Shown in pieces: positions 1 to 10,196 of a stretch of 51,485 nt of DNA. This stretch comes from Alteromonadaceae bacterium. GTDB taxonomy: Bacteria > Pseudomonadota > Gammaproteobacteria > Enterobacterales > Alteromonadaceae. The stretch spans positions 196,417 through 247,901 of the forward strand of contig NZIK01000027.1 in assembly GCA_002691625.1 (NCBI GenBank). Direction: 5' to 3'. Below the pieces are notes generated by a model that worked only from the letters and a program-made list of their open reading frames with translations, was not told the DNA's origin and ran no database searches. The position numbers and the translations under genes are program-made. Within the stretch, counting starts at the first letter, position 1. Every line of letters starts with the position of its first letter.

Positions 1-578
1 CCTAAACTGCCGCCCACCACCAGCATACGCATGGGTTGTGAGGTTTGACGTTTAGGCTCAATGGCGAGAATCTCGTCCCGCACCGGGTTGCCCACGGCCT
101 GGCATTTTATTTTAGCACCGGCGAAGTACGGAGCCGCCGAAGCAAACCCAAGCATGACTTTTTTAGCAATGCGGGCAAGTAACTTGTTAGTCATGCCAGG
201 CACCGCATTTTGTTCGTGGATGACAATCGGAATGCCGAGGCTCTTCGCCGCAACGCCGCCTGGCCCACTGGCATAACCGCCCATCCCGATGACCACATCC
301 GGTTTCAGTTTTTGCAGCACTTTGCGGGCGTTAAACAAGGATTTAATCAGCGCCAGTAACCCCGATACCCGGGCAGCAAGACCTTTACCACGCAACCCTT
401 TAACCGGGATAAAGTGAATCGGGAAGCCATGGGCCGGTACCACCTGGGCTTCCATACGTTCTGCCGTACCCAGCCAGTCGATGTGCCAGCCGCGCCGCTG
501 CAATTCATTGGCCACCGCAATGCCGGGAAATACATGCCCGCCGGTACCACCCGCCATCACCAGACAACGTTTACTCAT
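1..578 (-). CDS. murG: MurG, UDP-GlcNAc:lipid I glycosyltransferase (partial, C-terminus off the left edge)
   Basis: MurG transfers GlcNAc from UDP-GlcNAc to lipid I to make lipid II on the inner face of the cytoplasmic membrane. The 192 visible codons hold the N-terminal Rossmann domain. The glycine-rich GGTGGHVFPG stands near the start, then GMGGYASGPGG (about residue 100) and HEQNAVPG, all MurG hallmarks. The visible part ends in VVGGSLG, where the linker to the C-terminal UDP-GlcNAc domain begins. The family is about 355 residues, so roughly 160 are missing beyond position 1. The ATG at 578 overlaps the last 8 bases of ftsW, so translation is probably coupled. It is the last visible gene of the dcw operon; the usual followers murC, ddl, ftsQ, ftsA and ftsZ would lie outside the window. 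Confidence 0.97.
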   Translation of the reverse strand, partial: MSKRCLVMAGGTGGHVFPGIAVANELQRRGWHIDWLGTAERMEAQVVPAHGFPIHFIPVKGLRGKGLAARVSGLLALIKSLFNARKVLQKLKPDVVIGMGGYASGPGGVAAKSLGIPIVIHEQNAVPGMTNKLLARIAKKVMLGFASAAPYFAGAKIKCQAVGNPVRDEILAIEPKRQTSQPMRMLVVGGSL

Positions 579-1845
579 CGTCCGGCTCCTGGGATAAATC
601 CTGGTCGTTAGCCTGAAGCGGTTTCATAGCCGCCTTCACTTTAGCTTTGCCTTCCCGCTTGCGGCCTTTATCCAGCGCCTGAACGCCAGCAACCCGTAAT
701 TCAAAATCAATCCGTAACAGCACAGCCACGGTAACCGACATGATAATTAAACTTGAACCACCGTAACTCACCAGTGGCAGCGTTAACCCTTTGGTGGGCA
801 GGATACCGGCGCTGGCACCAATGTTTACTGCGGTCTGGAAACTGAACCAAATGCCAATGGCATAGGCCAGAAAGCCTTCAAATGCCCGTTCACTGGCCAG
901 CGCCTGATTACCAATTTGTAGCGCCCGGATAACCAGCCATAACATCAGTAGCAGCACCACCATGACCCCGGTGAATCCTAACTCTTCGGCTAAAATGGCC
1001 ATAACAAAGTCAGTGTGCGCTTCAGGCAGGAATTCAAGCTTTTGTAAACTGTTGCCCAGTCCCTGTCCAAACCAGTTACCCCGCCCGTAAGCCATTAAAG
1101 ACTGGGTCAGCTGATAGCCGCTGCCGAATGGATCGGCCCAGGGATCCCAGAACGAGGTAACCCTTGCCAGCCGGTACTCTGAATCCACAATCAGGGCGAC
1201 CACGGCTAACACCCCGGCAAACAGTAAAGCGAAAAACTGCCACAGTTTAGCACCGGCTAAAAACAACAGCCCCATGGTGGTAGCCAGCATTACTACTACA
1301 GTGCCCAGATCGGGTTGTGCCAGTAACAGCAATGCCAGAATAAAGAACACGACCAGCGGCTTAATAAAGCCTTTCAGATTCTCTGTGACTTCATCGTAAC
1401 GCCGGACCATATAGCCCGCCAAATAACAGAAGAAAAACAGCTTCGCCGGTTCCGCGGCCTGCACTGTAATAGGCCCGACAACCAGCCAGCGAGTTGAACC
1501 ATTAACGTTTCTGCCAATCAGCAGCACCGCCACCAGCAGGCCTATGGCAGCCAGTAGCATATAGGGGTTGGTCACCCGCCAGAATTGCATGGGTAACTGC
1601 ACCGTAATCATGGCAGCGATAATGGCGGCAATCAGGTAAATACCGTGACGAATTGAGAAATAAAACGGATTGTCATGGAGGCGGTCGGCAACCGGCATGG
1701 AAGCAGAGGTTACAATAATGAGACCAATCGCCATCAGAGCAAACGCCACTAACACAATGCCACCGTCGAACGCCGGAGCACTGGTGTTTGGCTTATCGTG
1801 GCGCGCAGCGAAAAGACCAGCGAGCTGGGAAGTTACAGCATTCAT
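571..1845 (-). CDS. ftsW: FtsW, SEDS-family septal peptidoglycan glycosyltransferase
   Basis: FtsW polymerises lipid II at the division septum together with its partner transpeptidase FtsI, encoded five genes upstream in this operon. The 424-residue protein has about ten hydrophobic segments. It carries SEDS family signatures: PAEPAKL-like AAEPAKLFFFCYLAG near residue 130, the AQPDLGT motif near 180, LPEAHTDF near 280, and the C-terminal GILPTKGLTLPLVSYGGSS. The charged N-terminus (about 30 residues) and the lysine-rich C-terminal tail are cytoplasmic by the usual topology. The start at 1845 gives a 4-base ATGA overlap with the murD stop, and the stop overlaps murG. Length agrees with the family (about 410 residues). 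An RodA paralogue is less likely given its place between murD and murG. Confidence 0.97.
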   Translation of the reverse strand: MNAVTSQLAGLFAARHDKPNTSAPAFDGGIVLVAFALMAIGLIIVTSASMPVADRLHDNPFYFSIRHGIYLIAAIIAAMITVQLPMQFWRVTNPYMLLAAIGLLVAVLLIGRNVNGSTRWLVVGPITVQAAEPAKLFFFCYLAGYMVRRYDEVTENLKGFIKPLVVFFILALLLLAQPDLGTVVVMLATTMGLLFLAGAKLWQFFALLFAGVLAVVALIVDSEYRLARVTSFWDPWADPFGSGYQLTQSLMAYGRGNWFGQGLGNSLQKLEFLPEAHTDFVMAILAEELGFTGVMVVLLLMLWLVIRALQIGNQALASERAFEGFLAYAIGIWFSFQTAVNIGASAGILPTKGLTLPLVSYGGSSLIIMSVTVAVLLRIDFELRVAGVQALDKGRKREGKAKVKAAMKPLQANDQDLSQEPDDE

Positions 1846-3167
1846 GCGGATAACTCCTTTACCGCCTGCTGGAAAACCTCGGCCCGGTGCTGGTAATTAT
1901 TGAACATATCCAGGCTGGCACAGGCCGGCGATAACAGCACCGTATCGCCAGGTTTCGCAAGTAGAAACGCCTGCTGAACAGCACGCTCAAGACTTTCAAC
2001 ATAGTAGCCTTGCTCAGCTATATCACTGAGTACCTGTCCATCTTTGCCAAGCGCAATCACCACATCCACATGCTCTGTTAACGCAGGGGCTAATTCGCTT
2101 AAATCAGCACCTTTCGCATCGCCACCGGCAATCAGAAGCAATTTACCAGTGACGCTACCAGCCAGCCCTTGCAGGGCCGCTTCGGTGGCGCCAATATTCG
2201 TGGCTTTTGAATCGTCGATAAAACTAACGCCTGCGACATCGGCTATTTTAGTACAGCGGTGCGGCGCACTCTTAAAAGATTTCACTGCCTGGGCGGCAGC
2301 TGTCATATCCTGACTAAAGACGCTGACCAGTGCCAGTGCGGACTGAATATTCAATGCATTATGCAAACCTACCAGTGCGGTATCAGCCAGAGCCAGTAAG
2401 GGTTTACCATTATAAGTAATGGTTTGCCCGGCCGCATCCCAGCCAAAGTCTTCGCTGGCCGGGTTGAGGCCGGTGGCTATTTTGGTTTCGACGGCCGTCA
2501 TCGGCATGGTATTGCTGTCTTCGCGGTTGACCACGGCTACCTGGCAATGGTCAAAAATTCGCTGTTTGGCTTCACTGTAAGCGGCCAGTGTATGATGACG
2601 GTCGAGATGGTCAGCTGAAATGTTAAGTATCGTCCCAGCCCAGAGCGCTAAACTGCGGGTGGTTTCCAACTGGAAGCTGGATAATTCCAGCACCGTTACA
2701 TCCGCTGCTTGCTGCAGAGAATCCAGGGCTGGTAAACCGACATTGCCGGCCGCCACCGCATTAAAGCCCAGTTGCTGTAATATATGAGTGGTTAGCAGAG
2801 TCACTGTCGTCTTGCCGTTGGAGCCCGTGATCCCAATTACCGGCTGCTTAACTGCCAGGGCAAATAATTCGATATCGCCAATCACGCTCACACCGGCTTG
2901 TCTGGCCCGTGCAACTTCCGGTAAATCGGTGGCGATACCAGGACTTAATACCAGATGGGTTACGCCTTGCCAGTAATTTTGCGGCAACTCACCACAGGTG
3001 ATATCAGCGTTTACCCGGGCAGCCAGCTCCTCGCCGACAGTGTAGTCTGCGCGGGTGTCCCACACTTTAAACGCTACCGATTGTTGTAGCAGATAGCGCA
3101 CACAGGAAAGACCGGTCTGTCCGAGACCGGCAATAACATACTGTGGTAAACGCGCTGTTTCAGTCAT
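1842..3167 (-). CDS. murD: MurD, UDP-MurNAc-L-alanine:D-glutamate ligase
   Basis: MurD is the cytoplasmic ATP-dependent ligase that adds D-glutamate to UDP-MurNAc-L-Ala, the second amino-acid step of the stem peptide. The 441-residue protein shows the three-domain Mur ligase order. There is an N-terminal Rossmann-like domain (VIAGLGQTGLSCVRYL), a central ATPase domain with P-loop GITGSNGKTTVT near residue 115 and the Mg-binding NISADHLDRH, and a C-terminal domain with FIDDSKATN and LLSPACASLD. Length matches the family (about 438). It starts 3 bases after the mraY stop and its last 4 bases overlap the ftsW start. No unusual residue was noticed. Confidence 0.97.
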   Translation of the reverse strand: MTETARLPQYVIAGLGQTGLSCVRYLLQQSVAFKVWDTRADYTVGEELAARVNADITCGELPQNYWQGVTHLVLSPGIATDLPEVARARQAGVSVIGDIELFALAVKQPVIGITGSNGKTTVTLLTTHILQQLGFNAVAAGNVGLPALDSLQQAADVTVLELSSFQLETTRSLALWAGTILNISADHLDRHHTLAAYSEAKQRIFDHCQVAVVNREDSNTMPMTAVETKIATGLNPASEDFGWDAAGQTITYNGKPLLALADTALVGLHNALNIQSALALVSVFSQDMTAAAQAVKSFKSAPHRCTKIADVAGVSFIDDSKATNIGATEAALQGLAGSVTGKLLLIAGGDAKGADLSELAPALTEHVDVVIALGKDGQVLSDIAEQGYYVESLERAVQQAFLLAKPGDTVLLSPACASLDMFNNYQHRAEVFQQAVKELSA

Positions 3168-3170
3168 AAC

Positions 3171-4253
3171 CTAGCGTAATTTCAACGTTGCCAAACCAAT
3201 CAATACCAGAATCAACGAGATGATCCAGAATCGCACAATCACCCGGGGTTCCGGCCAGCCTTTTAATTCGTAATGATGGTGAATGGGTGCCATGCGAAAA
3301 ATGCGTTGCCCGCGCAGCTTGTAAGAGCCTACCTGCATGATCACCGAGACGGTTTCCATTACGAACACGCCGCCCATAATAATTAGCACGATTTCCTGAC
3401 GTACCAGCACCGCCAGCACGCCCAGCGTTCCGCCAAGTGCCAGCGAGCCCACATCGCCCATAAAGACCATTGCCGGATAGGTGTTAAACCATAAAAAGCC
3501 CAGCCCGGCACCCACAATGGCGGTACACACAATAACCAGTTCACTGGTTAGCGGGATATGCGGAATATTCAGATAGCCGGAAAAGTTGGCGTTACCGGTG
3601 ACGTAAGCAAAAATAGCAAAAGCCCCGGCGACCAGGATTGTCGGCACAATGGCCAGGCCATCGAGCCCGTCAGTCAGGTTAACCGCGTTACTCGTGCCTA
3701 CCAGTGCAAAGTACACAATGGCGATATACAAAATGCCCAGTTGTGGCAGTACCTCTTTAAAGAACGGCACCAGTAAGGCCGTTTCTTCCATGGTTTGTGC
3801 AGAGGAATACAGATAAAACGCAACACAAAGAGCGATTACCGATTGCCAGAAATACTTCCAGCGGGCAATCAGGCCTTTTGAGTCCTTACGCACTACTTTT
3901 CGGTAATCATCGACAAATCCGATAATGCCAAAGGTAACCACTACGAATAAGGTTACCAACACATAGGTATTGGTTAAATCTGCCCATAGCAGCACACTGA
4001 TGACAATGGCCGCCAGAATGAGTAAACCGCCCATGGTAGGCGTACCAGATTTGGATAAGTGCGACTCAGGACCATCGGTGCGCACAGTCTGGCCAATCTG
4101 CATCCGTTGTAACCAGCGGATCATCTTCGGCCCAATAATAATGGCAATCAACAGCGCCGTCAGCGTACTCAGGATCGCTCTTAGCGTGAGGTACGAGAAG
4201 ACGTTAAAGCCAGATTCAAATTGTGTCAGCCAGTCGGCGAGCCATATTAACAT
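3171..4253 (-). CDS. mraY: MraY, phospho-MurNAc-pentapeptide translocase
   Basis: MraY is the ten-helix inner-membrane enzyme that transfers phospho-MurNAc-pentapeptide from UDP to undecaprenyl phosphate, giving lipid I. The 360 residues match the E. coli length. Visible signatures are the aspartate-rich FVDDYRKV near residue 115, [10 protein letters not shown] near 190 for Mg and catalysis, [12 protein letters not shown] near 265, and the histidine-rich [14 protein letters not shown] loop near 325. Hydrophobic segments alternate along the whole length. The ATG at 4253 lies inside murF, overlapping by 7 bases, which suggests translational coupling. It follows murF and precedes murD, the standard dcw order. 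Confidence 0.98.
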   Translation of the reverse strand: MLIWLADWLTQFESGFNVFSYLTLRAILSTLTALLIAIIIGPKMIRWLQRMQIGQTVRTDGPESHLSKSGTPTMGGLLILAAIVISVLLWADLTNTYVLVTLFVVVTFGIIGFVDDYRKVVRKDSKGLIARWKYFWQSVIALCVAFYLYSSAQTMEETALLVPFFKEVLPQLGILYIAIVYFALVGTSNAVNLTDGLDGLAIVPTILVAGAFAIFAYVTGNANFSGYLNIPHIPLTSELVIVCTAIVGAGLGFLWFNTYPAMVFMGDVGSLALGGTLGVLAVLVRQEIVLIIMGGVFVMETVSVIMQVGSYKLRGQRIFRMAPIHHHYELKGWPEPRVIVRFWIISLILVLIGLATLKLR

Positions 4254-5653
4254 GCTATTTTCTCCCGCCGACGACTAAGCTTTCCCAGCGGCGATTTCTC
4301 CAACGCCGCTATGACATTTTCCATCCTCGCGCTGCGCGAGCCTTTCACCAGAATCGTTAAGTCTCTTTGCTCATGACCTAAATCCTGTTCCAGAGCCTCA
4401 ATCAGCGCGCTTTGCTCGCTAAAATGGTAGCCATTATCGCCAAAAGCAATTGAGGCACTCTGACTCAACACCCCGGAGGTGTATAAACAGTCGATGAATT
4501 TCTCTTTGGCATACTCACCAACCTGTTCATGGTAGTAACGGGCTTTTTCGCCCAGTTCCGCCATATCACCAAGGGCCAGCACCCGCCGACCAGAGAAGCT
4601 GGCCAGGGTGTCGATAGCCGCTTTAACGGATCCCACGTTGGCGTTATAGGTGTCGTCAAGAATTCGTACCTGCTCAGTGAGCGGCACTACTTTTAACCGT
4701 CCACCAACTGCCTGCATATCCTGCAAGCCATACTTAACGTCTTCCAGCGTAGCCCCAACGGCCATGGTCAGTGCCGCAGCAACCAGTGCATTGCCTACGT
4801 TGTGCATGCCTGGCACAGCCAGGCGAATATCAGTATTGCCCTGCACCGAGTGCATCTCAAATGCTGCGCAGCCATTCAAATCAATGGTGATGTCGGTAGC
4901 GTAAAAGTCGGCCTGGGAATTATGGTTATCCGGCGAAAAGGCTTGCACAGGCTGATATTTCAGTTTACCCAGCCAGAATTCAGCAAACTGACTGTCCTGG
5001 TTAACAATAGCCAGGCCTTTTTCGCCCAGCCCCTTAAAGATTTCGCTTTTGGCCCGGGCCACACCGAGTAAGCTGCCAAAGCCTTCGAGATGGGCTGCGG
5101 CTGCATTGACAATGGTTGCTACATCCGGTTTTACCAGATCAGTGGTATAGGCAATCTCACCGAGATGGTTAGCGCCCATTTCCACTACCGCGTACTCATG
5201 TTCCGGAGTCAGGCGCAGTAAGGTGAGTGGCACCCCGATTTCGTTGTTAAAGTTACCAGCGGTAGCCAGCACGTTGCCGCGCCGCGATAAGATAGCCGCG
5301 CACATTTCCTTAACAGTGGTTTTGCCACTGCTGCCGGTAATTCCAATGGTTTTAGGGTTTACTTCTGCTTTAACTGCTGCGCCAAGCTGGCCAAGTGCCA
5401 GTTTGCTATCTTCAACATAAATCACCGGCAGTTCGGTAGTCACCGGCTGACTGGCAATAACGGCCACTGCGCCGGCGTTTTCTGCGGCCTCAACAAATTG
5501 GTGACCGTCGAAGTTTTCGCCTTTTAGCGCAAGATATACGGCCCCCTGCGAGAGGGTTCGGGTATCAGTGCTCACGGCAGATACAGTGCAGTCTTCGCCA
5601 CTCAGACGACCTTTTATTTGCTCTGCTATCCACATCAAAGACCTGGTAATCAT
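4247..5653 (-). CDS. murF: MurF, UDP-MurNAc-tripeptide:D-Ala-D-Ala ligase
   Basis: MurF completes the cytoplasmic precursor by adding D-Ala-D-Ala to UDP-MurNAc-tripeptide. The protein has the N-terminal substrate domain ([16 protein letters not shown]), the ATP loop [13 protein letters not shown] near residue 105, the central [11 protein letters not shown], and the C-terminal domain with [11 protein letters not shown] and [11 protein letters not shown] chose the ATG at 5653. It gives a 4-base ATGA overlap with the murE stop and sits 8 bases after a clean AGGAG at 5662-5666. The longer reading from the GTG at 5662 would place the start codon on top of that ribosome-binding site. The chosen start gives 468 residues, usual for the family. 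Confidence 0.96.
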   Translation of the reverse strand: MITRSLMWIAEQIKGRLSGEDCTVSAVSTDTRTLSQGAVYLALKGENFDGHQFVEAAENAGAVAVIASQPVTTELPVIYVEDSKLALGQLGAAVKAEVNPKTIGITGSSGKTTVKEMCAAILSRRGNVLATAGNFNNEIGVPLTLLRLTPEHEYAVVEMGANHLGEIAYTTDLVKPDVATIVNAAAAHLEGFGSLLGVARAKSEIFKGLGEKGLAIVNQDSQFAEFWLGKLKYQPVQAFSPDNHNSQADFYATDITIDLNGCAAFEMHSVQGNTDIRLAVPGMHNVGNALVAAALTMAVGATLEDVKYGLQDMQAVGGRLKVVPLTEQVRILDDTYNANVGSVKAAIDTLASFSGRRVLALGDMAELGEKARYYHEQVGEYAKEKFIDCLYTSGVLSQSASIAFGDNGYHFSEQSALIEALEQDLGHEQRDLTILVKGSRSARMENVIAALEKSPLGKLSRRREKIAC

Positions 5654-7179
5654 TTGCTGCACTCCTGCTGCAAACGGGTAATGGCTTCCCGTTCGTTATA
5701 GTTTATTTTTTGTTCGCCAATAATTTGATAACTCTCGTGCCCTTTGCCCGCCGCCAGAATAAGATCATCGCTGTCCGCTTTGGCCAGGCAATAACGAATG
5801 GCCTGCTCACGGTCGGGAATATCCTGCGCTTTTTCAGGGTGATTAAGACCCGCGCGAATATCCTCAGCAATGGCCGAAGGTGATTCTGAGCGACTGTTAT
5901 CAGTGGTGATCACCAGCTCATCGGCACTTTGTTCGGCGGTTTGCGCCATCAATGGCCGTTTACCTCTATCGCGGTCACCACCACAGCCAAATACGCACCA
6001 AAGCTTGCCTTTAGTATGCAGGCGCAGGGCTTTAAGTGCCTGACTCAACGCATCCGGGGTGTGGGCATAATCCACTACCACATTGGCATTGTCCTGAAAT
6101 TCGAAGACTTCCAGGCGACCGGCGACTGCCTGTACCTGCTCAATGGTTTTCACCACATTGTCAAAGCGCTCGCCCTGACAGAGTAAAGCCGCAGTGGCGT
6201 TCATCAGGTTGGCAATATTAAAGTGCCCCAGTAAATCGGTTTGTACCACGGTCGTCCCCCAGGATGTTGCGAGCCTGAACTGGCATCCATTAGGATGATA
6301 TTGCACATTTGTGGCAAAACAATAGCGACCTTCTGGCATATCCCGGGCAGGTTCTGGCAACACGGCGGTCCAAACCTTCTGTATCGACTTTTTAGCCTTC
6401 TTCGCCCAGGCCTGACTTGCCTCATCGTTAAAATTGAGCACCACCGAATGCAGGCCGGGTAAATCCAGCAAACCAAGCTTTGCCTGTGCATAAGCCTCCA
6501 TGGTGCCGTGATAATCAAGATGGTCCCGAGTCAGGTTGGTAAACACCGCAATATCGGTATTAACCTGCTTCAGGCGATTCTGCACCAGCGCATGAGATGA
6601 CGCTTCATACGCCACCTGATGCACTTCCTGCTGTACAAATTCAGCCAGCAAATATTGCATAGAAATAGCATCGGGTGTGGTATTGCCATTGGCCGGCGGC
6701 TTAAATTCGGCATCGTCCCGATAGATTCCACTACCGAGGGTACCGATTGACGCGGCGCGGTGGCCCAACAGATGTTTCATCTGGGTAATCAGCTGCACCA
6801 CAGAAGTTTTGCCGTTGGTGCCAGTCACTGCGATGGTCGCCAGCTTATTGGCCGGATAGTCGTAAAACGCGGCTGCCAGCGAGGAAAGCAGGTCAGCCAG
6901 GCCCCACACCTTCACAATCACGGTATGTTCGCGCATCATTACCTGGCCGTGTTCACCGGCTTCTTCTGCTTCAGCGAGAATAGCACGCGCACCCAGACTG
7001 ATGGCTTGTGGAATAAAGTCACGACCATCACGGCTGTGCCCTTTAACCGCAACAAATGCCAGCTTCGGTGTCACCTCACGGCTATCCAGCGTGAGTCCGT
7101 GAACCCGGATATCCGGTGCATTGATACCAAATTTAATCAACAGTGCATGCAGACTTTGCATAAACGCGTTAACCACCAT
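5650..7179 (-). CDS. murE: MurE, UDP-MurNAc-dipeptide:meso-diaminopimelate ligase
   Basis: MurE adds the third stem-peptide residue, expected to be meso-diaminopimelate in this lineage. The 509-residue protein has an N-terminal domain with TLDSREV, the P-loop AVTGTNGKTSVVQL near residue 118, NLTRDHLDYHGT for Mg and carbamate chemistry, VVDYAHTPDAL, and the C-terminal CGGDRDRGKRP. The diaminopimelate-selecting motif, usually DNPR, reads DNSR here; the arginine is kept and the proline is serine. The ATG at 7179 has AGAGAGG a few bases upstream and overlaps the ftsI stop by 11 bases. The stop overlaps the murF ATG by 4 bases. Confidence 0.96.
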   Translation of the reverse strand: MVVNAFMQSLHALLIKFGINAPDIRVHGLTLDSREVTPKLAFVAVKGHSRDGRDFIPQAISLGARAILAEAEEAGEHGQVMMREHTVIVKVWGLADLLSSLAAAFYDYPANKLATIAVTGTNGKTSVVQLITQMKHLLGHRAASIGTLGSGIYRDDAEFKPPANGNTTPDAISMQYLLAEFVQQEVHQVAYEASSHALVQNRLKQVNTDIAVFTNLTRDHLDYHGTMEAYAQAKLGLLDLPGLHSVVLNFNDEASQAWAKKAKKSIQKVWTAVLPEPARDMPEGRYCFATNVQYHPNGCQFRLATSWGTTVVQTDLLGHFNIANLMNATAALLCQGERFDNVVKTIEQVQAVAGRLEVFEFQDNANVVVDYAHTPDALSQALKALRLHTKGKLWCVFGCGGDRDRGKRPLMAQTAEQSADELVITTDNSRSESPSAIAEDIRAGLNHPEKAQDIPDREQAIRYCLAKADSDDLILAAGKGHESYQIIGEQKINYNEREAITRLQQECSK

Positions 7180-8947
7180 TGGTCGACCTCTCTACCACTT
7201 GTGTGGCACTGACCTGACGATCATCCGGTGCAATATTCAGTAGTTGTAACGCACCACCCATAATTTCAGAGAACACCGGCGCAGCGGTATCGCCGGCATG
7301 ATAGAGATCGCCACCGGGTTCGTTGATCAGCACTACGGTGACCAGTTGCGGATCGTTGAGCGGGGCTATGCCGGCAAAGATATTAACGTACTCTTCACCG
7401 TATCCCCCGGCCACGGCTTTGCGGCTGGTACCGGTTTTACCCGCTACCCGGTAACCCGGGATCCGGGCTTTCACCCCGGAGCCGTCTTCCTGCGTAACGG
7501 TTTCCATCATGGCCATAATGGCTTTGGCATTTTGCTCGCTGATCACACGCTCGGCGCCAGGCTTGTAAGCCTGATTATCGGTATTTTTAACAATGTTAAG
7601 TGGCCGCTTAATGCCACCCGACGCTATGGTTGAGTACATTCTGGCTAACTGAGCGGTAGTGACGGAAATACCGTAGCCGAAAGATAGAGTGGCCAGCTCA
7701 AACTCAGACCAGCGGCTGCGTTCGTGAAAAATACCGCTACTCTCGCCAGGCATATTGATGCCGGTATCCGACATCAGGCCCATGTTGTAATAAGTATCCA
7801 GCAAGAATGGTTTAGGCACCGACAAAGCCAATTTCGAGGTGCCCATATTACTGGAATGCTGAATAATCTCGGCCAACGTAAGCTTACCGTAGTTACGGAA
7901 ATCCTTAACCAGACTGCCGCCAAGGCGCATCCAGCCAGGCGAGGTATCCACAATATCGCCCACTTTTACCGCGCCAAACTCCAGCGCGCTGAGGACCGCC
8001 AGTGGCTTTAATGAACTGCCGGGTTCAAAGGCATCCGTGATCACCCGGTTTCGCATTCGTCGCGGGGAGATATCACTGCGATCATTAGGGTTAAACGATG
8101 GCGCGTTGACCATCGCCAGAATGTCACCGCTATGCACATCAATCACAATGGCCGACGCTGAGCTGGCCTGGTAATACAGCATCGCCTCTTTGATTTCACG
8201 GTAGGCCAGCGCCTGAATGCGCTGATCGATAGTCAGTGTCAGATTGCCCGCAGCTTCGCCGTCTTTGCTTTCCAACACCTCAACCTGACGGCCTTTGGCA
8301 TCACGGCGAATTTTGCGGGTACCCGGCGAACCGGTAAGCCAGTCGTCATATAAACGCTCGAGTCCCTCAATGCCTTTGTCATCCACATTGGTGATACCAA
8401 TTAACTGTGCCGCAACTTCGCCGGTCGGGTAATAACGGCGTGATTCCTTACGCAAATAAACGCCCGGGATTTCCAGTTTCTCAACATAATCCGCCATCGC
8501 TGGCGACACCTGACGCTGCAGATAAACAAAACGGCGTTTCGGGTTGCCGACTTTGCCCACCAGCTCATCAACGTCCTGCCCCAACACTTCAGCCAGCGCC
8601 AGCCAGCGGCGGGGTTGATTAAGCCCATTTTGCTCATGAATAATTTTTGGGTCGGCCCAGATAGCTCTCACCGGCACACTTACGGCCAGTTCTACGCCGT
8701 TACGATCGGTGATCAATCCGCGGTATGTCGGGGTATTTCGGGTTCGCAGAGTGCGACTATCCCCCTGTTCAATCAGCGCATCCGGGGCTATAACCTGGAT
8801 AAAAGCCGTGCGCAGCGCCAGGATCAGAAACACCAGAACGATGATGCCCACTACCAGCACAAAGCGCCACTGCATAGGGCCCGGACGGGTGTTGATTTTT
8901 GCCCCGCCAGCCCTGGCTTTGGAATTTTTTAATGTAATAGCTGTCAT
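7169..8947 (-). CDS. ftsI: FtsI (PBP3), septal peptidoglycan DD-transpeptidase
   Basis: FtsI cross-links septal peptidoglycan and works with FtsW, FtsQ, FtsL and FtsB. The 592-residue class B penicillin-binding protein has a short cytoplasmic N-terminus and a single membrane anchor at about residues 28-48. A dimerisation domain follows (RGLITDRNGVELA), then the transpeptidase domain. Its active-site triad motifs are visible: SSLK with the catalytic serine near residue 311, SSN in QHSSNMGTSK, and KTGT in VAGKTGTSRKA. Length agrees with E. coli FtsI (588). The start forms an ATGA overlap with ftsL. PBP2 is unlikely because of this position between ftsL and murE. Confidence 0.98.
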   Translation of the reverse strand: MTAITLKNSKARAGGAKINTRPGPMQWRFVLVVGIIVLVFLILALRTAFIQVIAPDALIEQGDSRTLRTRNTPTYRGLITDRNGVELAVSVPVRAIWADPKIIHEQNGLNQPRRWLALAEVLGQDVDELVGKVGNPKRRFVYLQRQVSPAMADYVEKLEIPGVYLRKESRRYYPTGEVAAQLIGITNVDDKGIEGLERLYDDWLTGSPGTRKIRRDAKGRQVEVLESKDGEAAGNLTLTIDQRIQALAYREIKEAMLYYQASSASAIVIDVHSGDILAMVNAPSFNPNDRSDISPRRMRNRVITDAFEPGSSLKPLAVLSALEFGAVKVGDIVDTSPGWMRLGGSLVKDFRNYGKLTLAEIIQHSSNMGTSKLALSVPKPFLLDTYYNMGLMSDTGINMPGESSGIFHERSRWSEFELATLSFGYGISVTTAQLARMYSTIASGGIKRPLNIVKNTDNQAYKPGAERVISEQNAKAIMAMMETVTQEDGSGVKARIPGYRVAGKTGTSRKAVAGGYGEEYVNIFAGIAPLNDPQLVTVVLINEPGGDLYHAGDTAAPVFSEIMGGALQLLNIAPDDRQVSATQVVERSTNGG

Positions 8948-9264
8948 TTGATCCGCACCACAACCTCGTCATCCACATCAGGACGATGCATGTCGAGTTC
9001 CTTCTGCACCATGGCTTCAATTCGGTTATGCTCGGTTAGTGCACGTTGTTCCAGCACCAGGTTTCGCCATTCTACGTCGAGCTGGTCTTTCTCGCGCATT
9101 AGCTCTTCCAGGGCGATATTTTGCTGGCGATTGTGGTGCGTGCTAAGGATCACCGCCAGAGCGCTGGCGATAACCGCTATAAACAACAAAACCCGCAGCT
9201 TATGGCGGGTCAATTCGGTAACCAGGATGAGGAGAAAATTAAAGTTGGTCGTCGAACCGGTCAT
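8944..9264 (-). CDS. ftsL: FtsL, bitopic cell-division protein
   Basis: FtsL is a small single-pass protein that joins FtsQ and FtsB and activates the FtsW-FtsI synthase. The 106 residues consist of a basic cytoplasmic N-terminus (ELTRHKLR), one membrane helix at about residues 24-41, and a periplasmic coiled-coil segment rich in Glu, Leu and Arg (about 48-95). Sequence identity in this family is low, so the call rests on length, topology, and position between rsmH and ftsI. Both ends overlap the neighbours by 4 bases (ATGA), consistent with tight translational coupling. Confidence 0.93.
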   Translation of the reverse strand: MTGSTTNFNFLLILVTELTRHKLRVLLFIAVIASALAVILSTHHNRQQNIALEELMREKDQLDVEWRNLVLEQRALTEHNRIEAMVQKELDMHRPDVDDEVVVRIK

Positions 9265-10196
9265 CGTTTTTCCGCTACCCTGAGTACCGCGCTTCGGGAT
9301 CGCACGTTATGCTTGAGTTCTTGGTCGCCGGGCTTGATGGCTCTGCCAATGAGGGTTAACACTTTGTCGGCGTCAATTTCCGCCTGGGTTACCGGTAAAC
9401 CGGGCGGGAAGGATTTGCCTTTACTTTGCTCCTTCATAAAGCGCTTAACCAGGCGGTCTTCAAGCGAATGAAAAGAGATGATGGCCATACGACCACCAGA
9501 ACGTAAAACGTTGGTGGCGGCTTTAAGGCCTACTCTGAGTTGTTCCAGCTCCGCATTGATATAAATTCGAATGCCCTGAAAAGTGCGGGTAGCCGGGTGC
9601 TTGAACTTATCTTTGACCGGTACGGCCTGGTCAATAATAGTGACTAACTCACTGGTCCGGGAAAGTGGCTGGTCCTTGCGATAATTAACAATGGCATGAG
9701 CGATACGTTTACCAAACTTTTCTTCACCAAACTCTTTGATAACCTGGGTAATATCCTGCTCATCAGCACTGTTCAGCCAGTCGGCGGCGCTCATGCCCCG
9801 TGACGTATCCATGCGCATGTCCAGCGGGCCGTCACGTAGAAAACTGAAACCACGCTCAGCATCATCTAACTGAGGCGAGGAAACGCCTAAATCCATCAAT
9901 ACGCCATCAATTTGCTGTGTCAGGCCCATCTGCTCAATCACGTCAGCCATGTCGCCAAACGCCGAATGCACAATCTCAAAGCGACTATCTTCAGCAAACC
10001 GGGCGGCGGCTTCAATGGCCTGGGGATCGCGGTCGAACGCAATTAAGCGGCCATTGCTGCCCAGCTGTTTGAGGATCTCACCTGAATGGCCACCACGGCC
10101 AAAGGTGGCATCGATATAAATACCGTCGGGTTTGATGGCCAGGCCGTCCAGGCATTCCTGCAGGAGTACAGAGGTATGCGAAAACGATGCGGTCAT
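9261..10196 (-). CDS. rsmH: RsmH (MraW), 16S rRNA C1402 N4-methyltransferase
   Basis: RsmH methylates N4 of C1402 in 16S rRNA at the decoding site, using S-adenosylmethionine. The 311-residue protein shows the family's SAM-binding motif [14 protein letters not shown] at about residues 30-43, the acidic DRDP loop, [19 protein letters not shown] near 108, GPLDMRMD, and the C-terminal [12 protein letters not shown]. The length matches E. coli RsmH (313). It overlaps mraZ upstream and ftsL downstream by 4 bases each, and is the second gene of the dcw operon. Confidence 0.98.
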   Translation of the reverse strand: MTASFSHTSVLLQECLDGLAIKPDGIYIDATFGRGGHSGEILKQLGSNGRLIAFDRDPQAIEAAARFAEDSRFEIVHSAFGDMADVIEQMGLTQQIDGVLMDLGVSSPQLDDAERGFSFLRDGPLDMRMDTSRGMSAADWLNSADEQDITQVIKEFGEEKFGKRIAHAIVNYRKDQPLSRTSELVTIIDQAVPVKDKFKHPATRTFQGIRIYINAELEQLRVGLKAATNVLRSGGRMAIISFHSLEDRLVKRFMKEQSKGKSFPPGLPVTQAEIDADKVLTLIGRAIKPGDQELKHNVRSRSAVLRVAEKR

